Assembly (NCBI RefSeq): GCF_900103695.1
Contig: NZ_FNHF01000001.1
Location: forward strand, 248,001-312,000
Origin: Sediminibacillus halophilus
GTDB taxonomy: Bacteria; Bacillota; Bacilli; Bacillales; Amphibacillaceae
Length of the DNA stretch: 64,000 bases
Reading direction: 5' to 3'
A model generated the notes under the pieces. The model made no database searches. It worked only from the letters and a program-made list of their open reading frames with translations, and was not told the DNA's origin. This document shows, piece by piece, positions 23,401 to 31,698 of the stretch (position 1 is the first letter of the stretch; each line of letters starts with the position of its first letter). The position numbers and the translations under genes were made by a program.

Positions 23401-25030
23401 CTTCCGGACCTAGGTATGTCATGGTCGACGTCACGATTTGTTCCCGATAAGCATCAATTGGCGGATTTGTTACTTGGGCAAACAATTGCTTGAAGTAATT
23501 GAACAAGGACTGCGGTCTGTCCGAAAGTACAGCCAGCGGCATATCACTACCCATCGATCCTATCGGGTCCTTTCCTTCTTTTACAACCGGTACGAGATAT
23601 TTATAGACATCTTCATACGTATAGCCGAAAGCTTTCTGGCGAGTAAATAAATCAGCAACTGGATTAGCATCTGCTTGTTCGACCTGATTCGATACTTTTA
23701 CAAGCTGATTCTCAAGCCACTGCTGATAAGGTTTTTCTTGTGCCATCTCTGACTTGATCTCTTCGTCGGAAATAATTCTTCCTTCTTCCAAGTCCAAGAG
23801 AAGCATCTTCCCTGGACTCAGGCGGTCTTTATATAATACATTTTCTTCTTCGACATCAATGACGCCAACTTCCGAAGAATAAACAATATAGTCATCTTTT
23901 GTGACATAATAACGTGCTGGCCGAAGACCGTTCCGGTCCAGGATCGCACCGATTTGCCGGCCGTCCGTAAATGTAATCGAAGTCGGACCATCCCATTGTT
24001 CCATCAAAGTACTGTGGTATTCATAAAACGCCCGTTTTTCATCCGAAATATGCGGGTTGTTTTTCCACGGTTCCGGAATCAACATCATCGCAGCATGGGC
24101 AGGTTTTCTTCCAGCCAGTGTAAAAAACTCCAAAGCATTATCCAACACGGCGGAGTCACTTCCCTCCGCATTGAGAATCGGCAGAACCTTCTGTAAATCT
24201 TCACCAAATGCTTCGGATGCGAATTGCTTCTCTCTGGCTTTCATCCAATTCGTGTTTCCGCGCATCGTATTGATTTCACCGTTATGAATCAAATATCTGT
24301 TAGGATGCGCCCTTTCCCAGGTCGGAAAAGTATTTGTACTGAACCGTGAATGTACCAAAGAGAATGCCGATACAAACGATTCGTCTTGTAAATCCAAGTA
24401 AAACTCATCTACTTGTTCGGGCGTTAATAAACCTTTGTAGACAATAGTCCTGCTTGATAAGCTGGCAAAATAGAAGCGATATTCCTGTTCACGCGCCCAG
24501 TTTTCCGCTTGCTTCCGAATGACATACAGTTTGCGTTCAAATGCCAAGTTATCGATCAAATCATCTGAAGCCCCGATGAATACCTGCCGGATTACTGGAC
24601 AAGTCTCTTGCGCCTTTATTCCGATATTTCTGACATTTACAGGCACATCACGCCAGCCGAGCAGTTTCTGCCCTTCCTGCTCAATAATATGGTTCACATA
24701 GCCTTCTACTTGCTTTTGTTCGTTTTCATCTTTAGAAAAAAACACCATGCCTACTCCGTATTTACCTGACTCCGGCAACTGCATATCCGCACATACCTTA
24801 CGGAAATAAGCATCCGGTACTTGAACCATCAATCCGGCACCGTCGCCAGTCAACGGGTCGCTTCCCTGACCGCCTCGATGGTCAAGCTGGCATAGCATCT
24901 GCAATCCTTTTTTCACTATATCATGTGTCGCTAATCCCTTGATATGAGCATATAATCCAATACCACATGCGTCACGTTCAAATTCAGGATTGTATAGGCC
25001 TTGTGCTTCAGGCATCTGATTAAACGTCAT
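20468..25030 (-). CDS. gltA: Glutamate synthase large (alpha) subunit
   Basis: B. subtilis naming; gltB in enteric bacteria. It makes two glutamates from glutamine and 2-oxoglutarate. The 1520-residue length equals the B. subtilis protein. After a short propeptide, Cys22 in DACGIGLYA is the N-terminal nucleophile of the glutaminase domain. The central and FMN-synthase domains follow, with KSNSGEGGEDPRRF near 900, GVGTIAAGVAKG and YDGGTGASP. The [3Fe-4S] cysteines are in CVMMRACHLDTCPVGVATQ. A C-terminal beta-helix (GGRVVVLGEVGKNFGAGMSGG) ends it. It is divergent from its activator gene gltC with a shared control region. Confidence 0.98.
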   Translation of the reverse strand: MTFNQMPEAQGLYNPEFERDACGIGLYAHIKGLATHDIVKKGLQMLCQLDHRGGQGSDPLTGDGAGLMVQVPDAYFRKVCADMQLPESGKYGVGMVFFSKDENEQKQVEGYVNHIIEQEGQKLLGWRDVPVNVRNIGIKAQETCPVIRQVFIGASDDLIDNLAFERKLYVIRKQAENWAREQEYRFYFASLSSRTIVYKGLLTPEQVDEFYLDLQDESFVSAFSLVHSRFSTNTFPTWERAHPNRYLIHNGEINTMRGNTNWMKAREKQFASEAFGEDLQKVLPILNAEGSDSAVLDNALEFFTLAGRKPAHAAMMLIPEPWKNNPHISDEKRAFYEYHSTLMEQWDGPTSITFTDGRQIGAILDRNGLRPARYYVTKDDYIVYSSEVGVIDVEEENVLYKDRLSPGKMLLLDLEEGRIISDEEIKSEMAQEKPYQQWLENQLVKVSNQVEQADANPVADLFTRQKAFGYTYEDVYKYLVPVVKEGKDPIGSMGSDMPLAVLSDRPQSLFNYFKQLFAQVTNPPIDAYREQIVTSTMTYLGPEGNILHPDQSSCRRIQLETPVLSNFQLKQFAEDKYEGFKSRKIASLFEDSLEVGLQNLFKKADLAIAEGVNLLILSDKGMTEKETAIPALLAVSALHQYLVRQGNRTKVSILIETGETREVHHFAALIGYGVDAINPYLVFETFKQVIAEGNLELGYQETVEKYIAGVTEGVVKVMSKMGISTIQSYRGAQIFEAVGISKSVVDEHFTGTASQIDGIGLKTIGSEAKKRHEDAYAETIDETLDSGSDFQWRKGGEHHAFNPKTIHTLQWACRRGDYSLFKEYSKAADGERLNFLRNLFTFKSDNKGIPIEEVESVDQIVKRFKTGAMSFGSLSQEAHESLAIAMNRLGGKSNSGEGGEDPRRFIADENGDSRKSSIKQIASGRFGVKSHYLVNAEELQIKMAQGAKPGEGGQLPGNKVYPWVADVRGSTPGVGLISPPPHHDIYSIEDLAQLIHDLKNANRNARISVKLVAKAGVGTIAAGVAKGAADVISVVGYDGGTGASPKTSIKHTGLPWELGLAEAHQTLMLNGLRDRVVLETDGKLMTGRDVVMASLLGAEEFGFATAPLVVLGCVMMRACHLDTCPVGVATQNPELRKKFMGDPDHIVNYMRFVAQEVREIMAELGFRSIDEMVGRTEVLEISERANQHWKAKDLDLSTLIHPVEGVRTAQTAQNHKLEQSLDLTQILPAVQPALQRREKVDVSFPIRNTNRVAGTITGSEVSKRYGEEGLPEDTITLRFTGSAGQSFGAFVPKGMSLLLTGDANDYVGKGLSGGKIVVSAPGESTVFADSNVIAGNVAFYGATSGEAYINGLAGERFAVRNSGAQVVVEGIGDHGCEYMTGGRVVVLGEVGKNFGAGMSGGIAYVYTDDREQFEFLTNKEMIEFEQLEQENEIEDVKAMVENHYHYTSSSKAAAILSDWDQAVSKFIKVIPKDYKQTLEHIDGLKASGFSDEEAKMEAFNAKKDKKVIPAQKTKKQVVVH

Positions 25031-25127
25031 AATATACGCCCCCGTTCACTCTATTCCAATTAAGGTGTCTTATTTCTATTGTAGGTTTTCTTATTCATCC
25101 AAACAATATATAATATAGATTAAAACT

Positions 25128-25142
25128 ATCTCATTTCGAGAT
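25128..25142. promoter_or_regulatory. GltC-binding dyad between gltA and gltC
   Basis: ATCTCATTTCGAGAT, an interrupted dyad, differs at one base from the Box I I recall for B. subtilis gltA-gltC. A second AGAT-N7-ATCT arrangement (25117-25131) overlaps it on the gltA side, like a Box II. TATAAT at 25109-25114 would serve gltC. The site fits autorepression of gltC and activation of gltAB. Confidence 0.75.
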
Positions 25143-25161
25143 GAATGGGGAAGGTGAGCCT

Positions 25162-26064
25162 ATGGAATTACGACAATTACGGTATTTTATGGAAGTTGCA
25201 GAGAGGGAACACGTATCAGAAGCAGCAGTGCATCTGCATGTGGCACAGTCGGCCATCAGCCGTCAGATCGCCAATCTGGAAGCAGAATTGGGAGTTGCTT
25301 TATTTGAACGGGAAGGCCGCAATGTAAAATTGACCCAAATAGGAAAAATATTCTTGACCCATGCCAAAACAGCGATGAAGGCAATCGATCATGCAAAAAA
25401 ACAAATCGATGAACACCTGGACCCGGAGCGGGGAACGATTAAAATCGGGTTTCCGACGAGTTTGGCCAGCCATTTGCTGCCTGCAGTCATCTCGGAATTC
25501 AAGAAAAAGTATCCGAATATCGCTTTCCAATTGAGGCAAGGTTCTTATAATTATTTGGTTGATGCTGTGAAGAAACGGGAATTGGATTTAGCCTTTTTGG
25601 GGCCAGTATTGACGAACGACCCGGAAATAGATGGACGGATTCTTTTTTCTGAAGATATTTCAGCCCTTGTACCGGCATCCCATCGGTTAGCTGAAAGACA
25701 AAGCTTGCATTTAAGAGATATGAGAAATGAAGAGTTTGTCCTGTTTCCGGAAGGATTTATTTTGCGCAAAATTGCCATGGACGGATGCCGACAGGCTGGA
25801 TTCACGCCTAGGATCTCTTCAGAGGGAGAAGATTTGGATGCGATTAAAGGACTTGTATCTGCCGGTATCGGCGTCACCCTGCTTCCTGAAAGTGTTTTTT
25901 CCGAGTCCACTCCCAGATTCACGAAAAAAATAACAATCGATACGCCGCATTTAAGACGGACTGTGGGCATCATTAAGCCGGCAACCAGAAATCTCGCTCC
26001 TTCGGAAAAAGTTTTTTACCAGTTTGTTCAGGACTTCTTTTCCGTGTTGGAACAATTTCAATAA
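25162..26064 (+). CDS. gltC: LysR-type activator of glutamate synthase
   Basis: GltC senses 2-oxoglutarate and glutamate and switches gltAB on when glutamate is needed. The 300-residue protein starts MELRQLRYFMEVAEREHVSEA, the helix-turn-helix opening of B. subtilis GltC. It retains GTIKIGFPTSLASHLLP and the effector-domain stretch EGEDLDAIKGLVSAGIGVTLLP. ATG 25162 is chosen because AAGGTGAG lies just before it; the ATG at 25141 overlaps the operator and would add seven residues not seen in relatives. It is divergent from gltA and followed by a terminator of the shared-stem family. Confidence 0.96.
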   Translation: MELRQLRYFMEVAEREHVSEAAVHLHVAQSAISRQIANLEAELGVALFEREGRNVKLTQIGKIFLTHAKTAMKAIDHAKKQIDEHLDPERGTIKIGFPTSLASHLLPAVISEFKKKYPNIAFQLRQGSYNYLVDAVKKRELDLAFLGPVLTNDPEIDGRILFSEDISALVPASHRLAERQSLHLRDMRNEEFVLFPEGFILRKIAMDGCRQAGFTPRISSEGEDLDAIKGLVSAGIGVTLLPESVFSESTPRFTKKITIDTPHLRRTVGIIKPATRNLAPSEKVFYQFVQDFFSVLEQFQ

Positions 26065-26114
26065 TATCAACTTAAAATATAAAGAGATAACTGACAAAAT
26101 GGATATAGTATTAC

Positions 26115-26151
26115 AAAAACCGAACGAGTTTTGCCTTAACGTTCGGTTTTT
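26115..26151 (+). terminator. Terminator of the shared CCGAACG-stem family (copy c)
   Basis: A perfect 12-bp stem, AAAAACCGAACG with CGTTCGGTTTTT, with a 13-nt loop lies 50 bp after gltC. It is the cleanest of the four related hairpins. Confidence 0.9.
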
Positions 26152-26239
26152 GCTTTGTCTACTATGTTTTTGTTCCCATCGCTGTTCCTCTTTATTAAGA
26201 AAACCAGCGCGTCCAAATGGCAAAAGGATCAAACAGCTT

Positions 26240-26377
26240 TCACCTTTTGGTATTGCTTTTTTTCGCCTTTGCTTCTAAATCAGAATGCGGCCTTTGATCT
26301 GCAGTATCTTCTGTAAGCCCTTGTGGGTTTACACTAGGTGCTGTCTGTCCTCTGTCACGCTTTTTTTCTCCAGCCAT
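26240..26377 (-). CDS. sspL: Small acid-soluble spore protein L
   Basis: A 45-residue hydrophilic protein. The ending AKKSNTKR and the internal VNPQGL are close to B. subtilis SspL, a minor spore-core protein made in the forespore under SigG. It has no hydrophobic segment. ATG 26377 follows GGAGGT by 9 nt; longer frames upstream are not supported. It is followed on the minus strand by no clear terminator. The neighbourhood with ypcP is shared with Bacillus. It shows the organism makes endospores. Confidence 0.8.
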   Translation of the reverse strand: MAGEKKRDRGQTAPSVNPQGLTEDTADQRPHSDLEAKAKKSNTKR

Positions 26378-26421
26378 TACCGGAACACCTCCAACCATAG
26401 CATGGCAGAATTGTTGCCGTT

Positions 26422-26745
26422 TTATCCAAAATAATAATGATAGTGCAAGTTGCAATCCGGATTAAAAGCAGCATGACAGTAAGGACAGGTATTTGTTCCT
26501 TTATACGTTTCAATGGTTAGTTCCCTGTGACAATTCCCACATAATATGGCTTTCATCTTTCCAGCGGATTTCGGCCACACCTTTGCGGCATGTCCGGCTG
26601 CTTCCTGATGACAGCGATAGCAAGGATAATACGCATGGCAACAGGCAAATTTGATCGCAATGATATCTAATTCCGAATGGTAGTGTTCACACCTGGTTGC
26701 ATGATCGATCACTTTGCCGTGTACCTCATGATTACCGATTAACAC
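26422..26745 (-). CDS. CHY zinc-finger protein
   Basis: A 107-residue cysteine/histidine-rich protein. The CHY-type pattern runs CEHYHSELDIIAIKFACCHAYYPCYRCH, then CGNCHRELTIE and CPYCHAAFNP, giving enough ligands for three zinc sites. CHY fingers occur in eukaryotic ubiquitin ligases; the bacterial stand-alone proteins have no assigned role. A GTG start at 26745 is preferred because AGGAGGAG lies 5 nt before it, giving MLIGNHEVHG as N-terminus. It sits between ypcP and sspL on the same strand. The end LHYHYYFG is unusually aromatic. Confidence 0.85.
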   Translation of the reverse strand: MLIGNHEVHGKVIDHATRCEHYHSELDIIAIKFACCHAYYPCYRCHQEAAGHAAKVWPKSAGKMKAILCGNCHRELTIETYKGTNTCPYCHAAFNPDCNLHYHYYFG

Positions 26746-26790
26746 TTTTTCTCCTCCTATCCACAACAAAAGGCGGGTGGAAACCTTGAT

Positions 26791-27669
26791 TTATCCGACC
26801 TGATTAAGCATTTTAGAGAAACCTCGGAGTTCCAACTCAGCAAATTTATGTTGAATCATTTCCGTGTTCACTTTCCAAATAGCATCTTCTAGTGCACACT
26901 CAATTGGTACCTCACAATGAATTTCTGCCAGCTTTCTGGATAAATGAAGCATATCCAGATTTTCTTCTATTTTTTTTCGGATGCCATTGGAAAGTTTCTC
27001 CAGATTAGCAAGAATCTCCTCAATAGAACCAAATTCCACCAACAACTTCAAAGCTGTTTTTTCACCTATCCCTTTCACACCCGGATAATTGTCTGATGTG
27101 TCTCCCATCAACGCTTTCATCTCTATTACTTGATAAGGAGAGATTCCCTTCGTTTCATGAAATGTATCCTTTCTATATACTGCGTAATTCCCTTGTCCCT
27201 TTTTCATGATTGCCACGGAAACTTGATCATCCACCAATTGAAGGATATCCTGATCTCCGGTCAAAATGACTACTTGATGTTCATTACCGTACTGTCGCGC
27301 GAGTGTTCCGATGCAATCATCGGCCTCAAAACCTTTCGTACCGACATTCGGAACATCAAAAGCTTCCATTACTTCTTTTATCAAATCGAATTGAGGTATC
27401 AGCTCGACCGGCGGCTCTCCTCGATTAGCTTTATATGGTGCATAAAGCTCATTGCGGAAGGTTTTACTTCCCATGTCCCAGCAGCAGATGACATGGCTAG
27501 GCTGAAATGTAGCGACAGCATCCAAAAAATATTTTAAAAAACCAAAAATACCGTTTGTCGGTATGCCTTTACTGTTAACCATGAAATTTCCTGTGAAGGA
27601 AGTGGCATAAAACCCCCTAAATAACAACGCCATTCCATCGACTAATAAAACATTATGTTGTTTATCCAT
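26791..27669 (-). CDS. ypcP: 5'-3' exonuclease (FEN-like, YpcP)
   Basis: A 292-residue structure-specific nuclease equal to the 5' nuclease domain of DNA polymerase I as a separate protein. It removes RNA primers and flaps during lagging-strand maturation and repair. Metal-binding acidic residues are seen in LLVDGMALLFRGFY, TKGFEADDCIGTLA, ILTGDQDILQLV and MGDTSDNYPGVKGIGEKTA; the last also holds the DNA-binding helix-hairpin-helix. ATG 27669 follows AAGGGAG by 8 nt. An upstream in-frame ATG at 27705 lies before that site. It is on the same strand as the CHY protein and sspL and likely co-transcribed with the former. Confidence 0.93.
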   Translation of the reverse strand: MDKQHNVLLVDGMALLFRGFYATSFTGNFMVNSKGIPTNGIFGFLKYFLDAVATFQPSHVICCWDMGSKTFRNELYAPYKANRGEPPVELIPQFDLIKEVMEAFDVPNVGTKGFEADDCIGTLARQYGNEHQVVILTGDQDILQLVDDQVSVAIMKKGQGNYAVYRKDTFHETKGISPYQVIEMKALMGDTSDNYPGVKGIGEKTALKLLVEFGSIEEILANLEKLSNGIRKKIEENLDMLHLSRKLAEIHCEVPIECALEDAIWKVNTEMIQHKFAELELRGFSKMLNQVG

Positions 27670-27748
27670 ATTATTTTCTCCCTTATTTACAGTGAAATAA
27701 ATCATACCAATTTATATTTTAACACACAAACCACCTTACATAGAAAGG

Positions 27749-27777
27749 TTGACAAAAAACAATTAAATTGATAGATT
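27749..27777 (+). promoter_or_regulatory. Probable promoter of msrA
   Basis: TTGACA (27749-27754), a 17-bp spacer and TAGATT (27772-27777) lie about 55 bp before the msrA ATG. The -10 is only moderately conserved, and an alternative TATAGT lies near 27802. Confidence 0.5.
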
Positions 27778-27834
27778 TCTTTTCTCTATGATATAGTTAA
27801 TTTTACAATTCAGAAGAACAGAAGGTGGAAGAAC

Positions 27835-28362
27835 ATGAGTAAACAAACCGCTTTGGCTACATTTGCAGGTGGTTGCTTTTGGTGCATGGTTAAACCGTTC
27901 GACCAATTCGAGGGCATTCATCAAGTGGTTTCAGGATATATGGGGGGGCATGTTGCAGATCCCACTTACGAACAAGTAAAAACAGGTGAAACCGGCCATT
28001 TTGAAGTGGTACAAATCAGCTATGATCCGAGTGTATTCTCTTATCAGCAGCTGCTGGACATCTACTGGCCACAGGTTGATCCTACTGACGATGGAGGGCA
28101 ATTCCATGACAGGGGCAGCCAGTACCGTGCCGCCATCTTCTACCACGATGAAGAACAAAAGCAATTGGCAGAACAGTCGAAACAATCCATCATAGACAGT
28201 GGTCGATTTCAACAGCCTATCGTTACAGAAATTCTTCCTGCAAGTACCTTTTATCGTGCAGAGACGCACCACCAGGACTTTTATAAAAAAAATAAAAAAT
28301 ACTATCAGGAAGACAGGGCTAAATCCGGAAGAGATGAATTCATCGAAAACCATTGGTCTTGA
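27835..28362 (+). CDS. msrA: Peptide methionine-S-sulfoxide reductase
   Basis: MsrA reduces the S epimer of methionine sulfoxide in proteins and free methionine, using thioredoxin. The 175-residue cytosolic enzyme has the nucleophile in GGCFWCMVKP (Cys13, Cys16) and the substrate-pocket motif DPTDDGGQFHDRGSQY at about 82-97. The cysteine spacing CFWC matches the Bacillus type rather than the GCFWG type. GAAGGTGG precedes the ATG. No msrB is adjacent, so the R epimer must be handled elsewhere. A manganese catalase at 62639 is another oxidative-stress gene in this window. Confidence 0.96.
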   Translation: MSKQTALATFAGGCFWCMVKPFDQFEGIHQVVSGYMGGHVADPTYEQVKTGETGHFEVVQISYDPSVFSYQQLLDIYWPQVDPTDDGGQFHDRGSQYRAAIFYHDEEQKQLAEQSKQSIIDSGRFQQPIVTEILPASTFYRAETHHQDFYKKNKKYYQEDRAKSGRDEFIENHWS

Positions 28363-28697
28363 ATCATCCAGGTCTTCTTGCAGCTTATTTATTGTAACCA
28401 GTGCTTATTTCAGAGATTGGCCAAAGAAAATTCGTACAAAGCTGCAATCATACAATCTGGATAATGAGAAGGCGACACCGTTTCGCTTCATTTTATTGGT
28501 GGAACCTTCTCTTTTACTCTATTAATATAAATCGCCCCCTGATCGTACCCGTTAAATTATCAGCCATCCATTCTCTCACCTTCTCACAAACATAAAATAG
28601 TTTAAGATATATCTTCACCTTCCAGGGATGATCTATATTTTCTTTTTGATTAACCTTCAACCTATAGTTTACATAATAAAATTATGATATCCTTTTC
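28363..28697. other. Intergenic region between msrA and the monooxygenase
   Basis: Two convergent genes flank this AT-rich stretch. No stem with a U tract, no repeat shared with other parts of the window and no convincing small gene were found. Confidence 0.4.
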
Positions 28698-29699
28698 CTA
28701 ATCAGATAAAGAGAAGGCCTCTGCCAATAGTCGATAAGAATGAAGCTTTGCTTGGAAATCATAGATATTGGTAATGATCATCAGTTCATCGGTTTGGCAT
28801 TCCTCAGCCAGTTTCTCTAGTTGCCGCTTTACCTGCTCTTGATTCCCGATAACCGCACGTTTCCGATTTTTTGCTATTGTTTCTTGATCTTCTCTCGAAA
28901 AGGACCTTTTTTTCACTTCTTCAATAGAAGGAACCTTTGTGTCTCTTCCTTTTCCAACATTCAACAACCATGCATCCTGGCTGATCGCTAATGCTTCCGC
29001 TTGTTTTTCTGTATCTGCGCAAACTACAAACACACAAACATTTACTTTTGGATCGGTTTGAAAAGTTGATGGCTTAAAGCGTTCCCTGTACGCTTCGATG
29101 GCAGCCTTTCCATTCTCCGGATTGATAAAATGTCCGTATGTGAAGCCCACCCCAAGGTTGGCGGCATTCTCAGCCCCCCGCTCTGACAAACCCAATATCC
29201 ACATATCCGGCGCAGTATCGATGCGCGGACCTGCTTTCACTGTTTTAAACGGATGATCTGTAGGCAGCGTATTATGTAGAAAACCTTGCAAATCCGCAAC
29301 CTGACGCGGAAAGGAACTAAGACTTTTTTTCTGTCCATCGGTCAGTGCCATTCTTGTTGTCTGATTGCCTCCTGGTGACCTTCCCAGTCCCAAGTCGATT
29401 CTGCCAGGATAAAAGGCTTCTAACATTTTAAAGTTTTCGGCTACATGAAGCGGGCTGTATTGGGGCAAGAGGACGCCTCCAGAGCCTACCTTGATTGTTT
29501 CGGTACGTGCAGCGATTTGACCGATTAAAACCTCCGGTGAAGTACTAGCCAGCCCGCTGGTACTATGGTGCTCGGCAACCCAGTATCTGGTAAAACCCAG
29601 TCTTTCTGTTTCCTGGGCAAGTTTGATTGTATGTTGTAATGCTTGTTCCGGGGATTCTCCCCGTGAAACAGGTGATTGATCCAGTATGCTTAACCTCAT
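28698..29699 (-). CDS. Luciferase-like (LLM) flavin-dependent monooxygenase, second copy
   Basis: A 333-residue paralogue of the enzyme at 16414-17403. It shares LSILDQSPV at the start, YWVAEHHST near 42, IKVGSGGVLLPQY near 90 and GRIDLGLGRSPGG near 120. The C-terminal third differs more. It should use reduced flavin and oxygen; substrate unknown. ATG 29699 follows GGAAGGTG by 6 nt; the GTG three codons upstream lies within that site. The GNAT gene lies 36 bp upstream on the same strand and may be co-transcribed. Confidence 0.87.
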   Translation of the reverse strand: MRLSILDQSPVSRGESPEQALQHTIKLAQETERLGFTRYWVAEHHSTSGLASTSPEVLIGQIAARTETIKVGSGGVLLPQYSPLHVAENFKMLEAFYPGRIDLGLGRSPGGNQTTRMALTDGQKKSLSSFPRQVADLQGFLHNTLPTDHPFKTVKAGPRIDTAPDMWILGLSERGAENAANLGVGFTYGHFINPENGKAAIEAYRERFKPSTFQTDPKVNVCVFVVCADTEKQAEALAISQDAWLLNVGKGRDTKVPSIEEVKKRSFSREDQETIAKNRKRAVIGNQEQVKRQLEKLAEECQTDELMIITNIYDFQAKLHSYRLLAEAFSLSD

Positions 29700-29735
29700 T
29701 GCTGTCACCTTCCTTTTTCTTGGTGGTTTGTCGTA

Positions 29736-30164
29736 TTATTCCTTTATCATTTTTCTAAAGCCATAAAACGGGCGGAAGCCATTCTTTTCATAAAATTCCT
29801 TTGAGCCACTTGTTGCCAGCATTTCCATTCTTGTCTCCGGATACAAATGATAGACATAGGCGAGTAACTTTTTGCCAAGACCCAACCCGCGGTACTGCTT
29901 TGCAATTAACAGTTCACAAATATACAATGTGATTGCCGAATCCGTTAAACCTCTGATATATCCGACCACTTTTCCTCTGTCTTCTAAAACGTAAGCAATT
30001 TGTGATTGCTCCCATGCCCGTTTTGTCGTTTCCCAATTGACGACTAGGTTATTCCATCCTTCCCTTTCGTTCATGTTCTGGATTTGATCAAAATCATCCG
30101 ATTCATATGTACGACAAAATACAGTGTGTTCCCCGTTTTTAATCTCCACTGTTTCATCCCTCAT
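29736..30164 (-). CDS. GNAT-family N-acetyltransferase
   Basis: A 142-residue single-domain acetyltransferase. The acetyl-CoA loop is LIAKQYRGLGLGKKLLAYVY (Q/R-x-x-G-x-G/A pattern) near residue 88, and the fold ends with EFYEKNGFRPFYGFRKMIKE. It transfers acetyl to an unknown amine. Sequence does not point to a ribosomal or antibiotic-specific member. The start is uncertain: ATG 30164 has a weak site, whereas an in-frame GTG at 30149 has GAGG 9 nt upstream. It may form a unit with the downstream monooxygenase. It lies beyond the his terminator. Confidence 0.82.
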   Translation of the reverse strand: MRDETVEIKNGEHTVFCRTYESDDFDQIQNMNEREGWNNLVVNWETTKRAWEQSQIAYVLEDRGKVVGYIRGLTDSAITLYICELLIAKQYRGLGLGKKLLAYVYHLYPETRMEMLATSGSKEFYEKNGFRPFYGFRKMIKE

Positions 30165-30241
30165 TCTTACTTATTTTTTGTTAAGTTCTATTTTACTATC
30201 ACTATTCCAAATGGGCTAACCAGCCGCCTTCATTATTCATC

Positions 30242-30279
30242 AAAAAGCACGTCGGCCACTATGGGCCAACGTGCTTTTC
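30242..30279 (-). terminator. Terminator of the histidine operon
   Basis: AAAAAGCACGT-GGCC and GGCC-ACGTGCTTTT pair over about 15 bp with one mismatch and a 5-nt loop, ending in TTTTTG on the minus strand. It begins 5 bp after the hisI stop. Confidence 0.92.
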
Positions 30280-30284
30280 GTTAC

Positions 30285-30950
30285 TCACCAATTTTCAATT
30301 TCGGGTCGGTCTCCTTTACTGTTTCCCTTTTTGTTCGTTCTTCTGTCCAGTTCTTCTTTTACAGCATCAAGAGAAACACCCTGTTCTGCGAGCAGTACAA
30401 GGCTGTGGTACAGTAAGTCACTTACTTCGTTTACCACTTCCTGCTTATTGTTATTTTTTGCTGCTATGACGACCTCACCGGCTTCTTCGATCACTTTTTT
30501 ACCAATTTTATCGATGCCCTTATCAAAAAGGTAATTTGTATAAGAGTTTTCAACACGGAATGCCTTCCGATTCTGGATTTCGGTTATTACTTGGTCGAAA
30601 ATGTCTTCTATCCCGTTTTCTTTCTGTTCCTCTTTTTTTCCTTCCCCAGTCTCTTTATAGAAAAAACAGCTTCGTTTCCCGGTATGACAAGCAGGTCCTT
30701 TTGGATTCACCCGTACCAGTATGGTATCTCCGTCGCAATCCAGAAAAACCGATTGGACGGATTGATAATTTCCAGAAGTAGCCCCTTTATGCCATAATTC
30801 CTGGCGGGAACGGGAATAAAACCATGTTTGCCCCGTTTCCATTGTTTTTTGATAAGCTGTTTCATTCATATAAGCTACCATCAGTACGTCTCCTGTCAAA
30901 TCATCTACAATGACTGCAGGCAGTAATCCTTTAGAAAAGTCCGGCTTCAC
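30285..30950 (-). CDS. hisI: Bifunctional phosphoribosyl-AMP cyclohydrolase / phosphoribosyl-ATP pyrophosphatase
   Basis: HisIE carries out steps 2 and 3 of histidine synthesis. The first 105 or so residues are the zinc cyclohydrolase ([21 protein letters not shown] and the following Cys in RSCFF). The last 95 are the pyrophosphohydrolase with the acidic [13 protein letters not shown] motif. A GTG start at 30950 follows AAGGAG by 9 nt and overlaps the end of hisF by 20 nt. The longer frame from 30974 begins before that site. It is the last gene of hisZGDBHAFI and is followed at once by the terminator. A lysine/glutamate-rich linker joins the two domains. Confidence 0.94.
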   Translation of the reverse strand: MKPDFSKGLLPAVIVDDLTGDVLMVAYMNETAYQKTMETGQTWFYSRSRQELWHKGATSGNYQSVQSVFLDCDGDTILVRVNPKGPACHTGKRSCFFYKETGEGKKEEQKENGIEDIFDQVITEIQNRKAFRVENSYTNYLFDKGIDKIGKKVIEEAGEVVIAAKNNNKQEVVNEVSDLLYHSLVLLAEQGVSLDAVKEELDRRTNKKGNSKGDRPEIENW

Positions 30951-31698
30951 GTATATCCACTCCTTGTGCCGCACAGCTTTGTTTTACTTGTTCAATCGAA
31001 AAAGTTCCTTCATGAAAGATGGATGCAGCCAAAGCAGCGGAAACATCGGTTTCCCGGAACACTTCGCTGAAGTGCTCGGGCTTGCCGCAACCGCCGGAAG
31101 CTATGACTGGGATGCGGACAGATTCAACAACAATCCTGGTCAATTCCAGATCAAAACCGTCCTTTACTCCATCCGTGTCGACACTAGTCAGTAATATCTC
31201 TCCCGCACCTTGCAGTTCTGCTTCTCTTACCCAATCCAAAGCGTCTATTCCACTATCCTTGCTGCCACCGTGAGTCATGACATGCCAACTATTTTCCATA
31301 TATTTTGCATCCACGGCTACTACCACACATTGCGAGCCAAAACGACTTGCAGCTTCCCGAATCAAAGCAGGATTCGCAACAGCTGCTGAGTTTATTGCTA
31401 CTTTATCCGCGCCAGCTTGTAGAAGCCTTGTTACATCTTCGATCGACTTTACCCCTCCCCCTACAGTAAAGGGAACAAATACCGTCTCTGCAGTCTTTTT
31501 GACAATATTCAACATCGTCTGCCTACCTTCATTGGTAGCTGAAATATCCAAGAATATAATTTCGTCTGCACCTGCCTGGGAATAAGCAGAAGCCATTTCA
31601 ACTGGATCTCCCATTTCCCTAAGCGACACAAAGTTGGTCCCTTTCACTACTTTTCCTTCTTTGACATCCAAACATGGAATAATTCGTTTGACGATCAA
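30931..31698 (-). CDS. hisF: Imidazole glycerol phosphate synthase cyclase subunit
   Basis: HisF is a TIM barrel that uses ammonia delivered by HisH to turn PRFAR into imidazole glycerol phosphate and AICAR. The 255-residue protein has the catalytic aspartates in [14 protein letters not shown] (Asp11) and [15 protein letters not shown] (Asp130 region). The phosphate loops are GGGVKS and [15 protein letters not shown] start overlaps the hisA stop as TTGA, giving translational coupling. It is essential for both histidine synthesis and AICAR supply to purines. Confidence 0.97.
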   Translation of the reverse strand: MIVKRIIPCLDVKEGKVVKGTNFVSLREMGDPVEMASAYSQAGADEIIFLDISATNEGRQTMLNIVKKTAETVFVPFTVGGGVKSIEDVTRLLQAGADKVAINSAAVANPALIREAASRFGSQCVVVAVDAKYMENSWHVMTHGGSKDSGIDALDWVREAELQGAGEILLTSVDTDGVKDGFDLELTRIVVESVRIPVIASGGCGKPEHFSEVFRETDVSAALAASIFHEGTFSIEQVKQSCAAQGVDIREAGLF

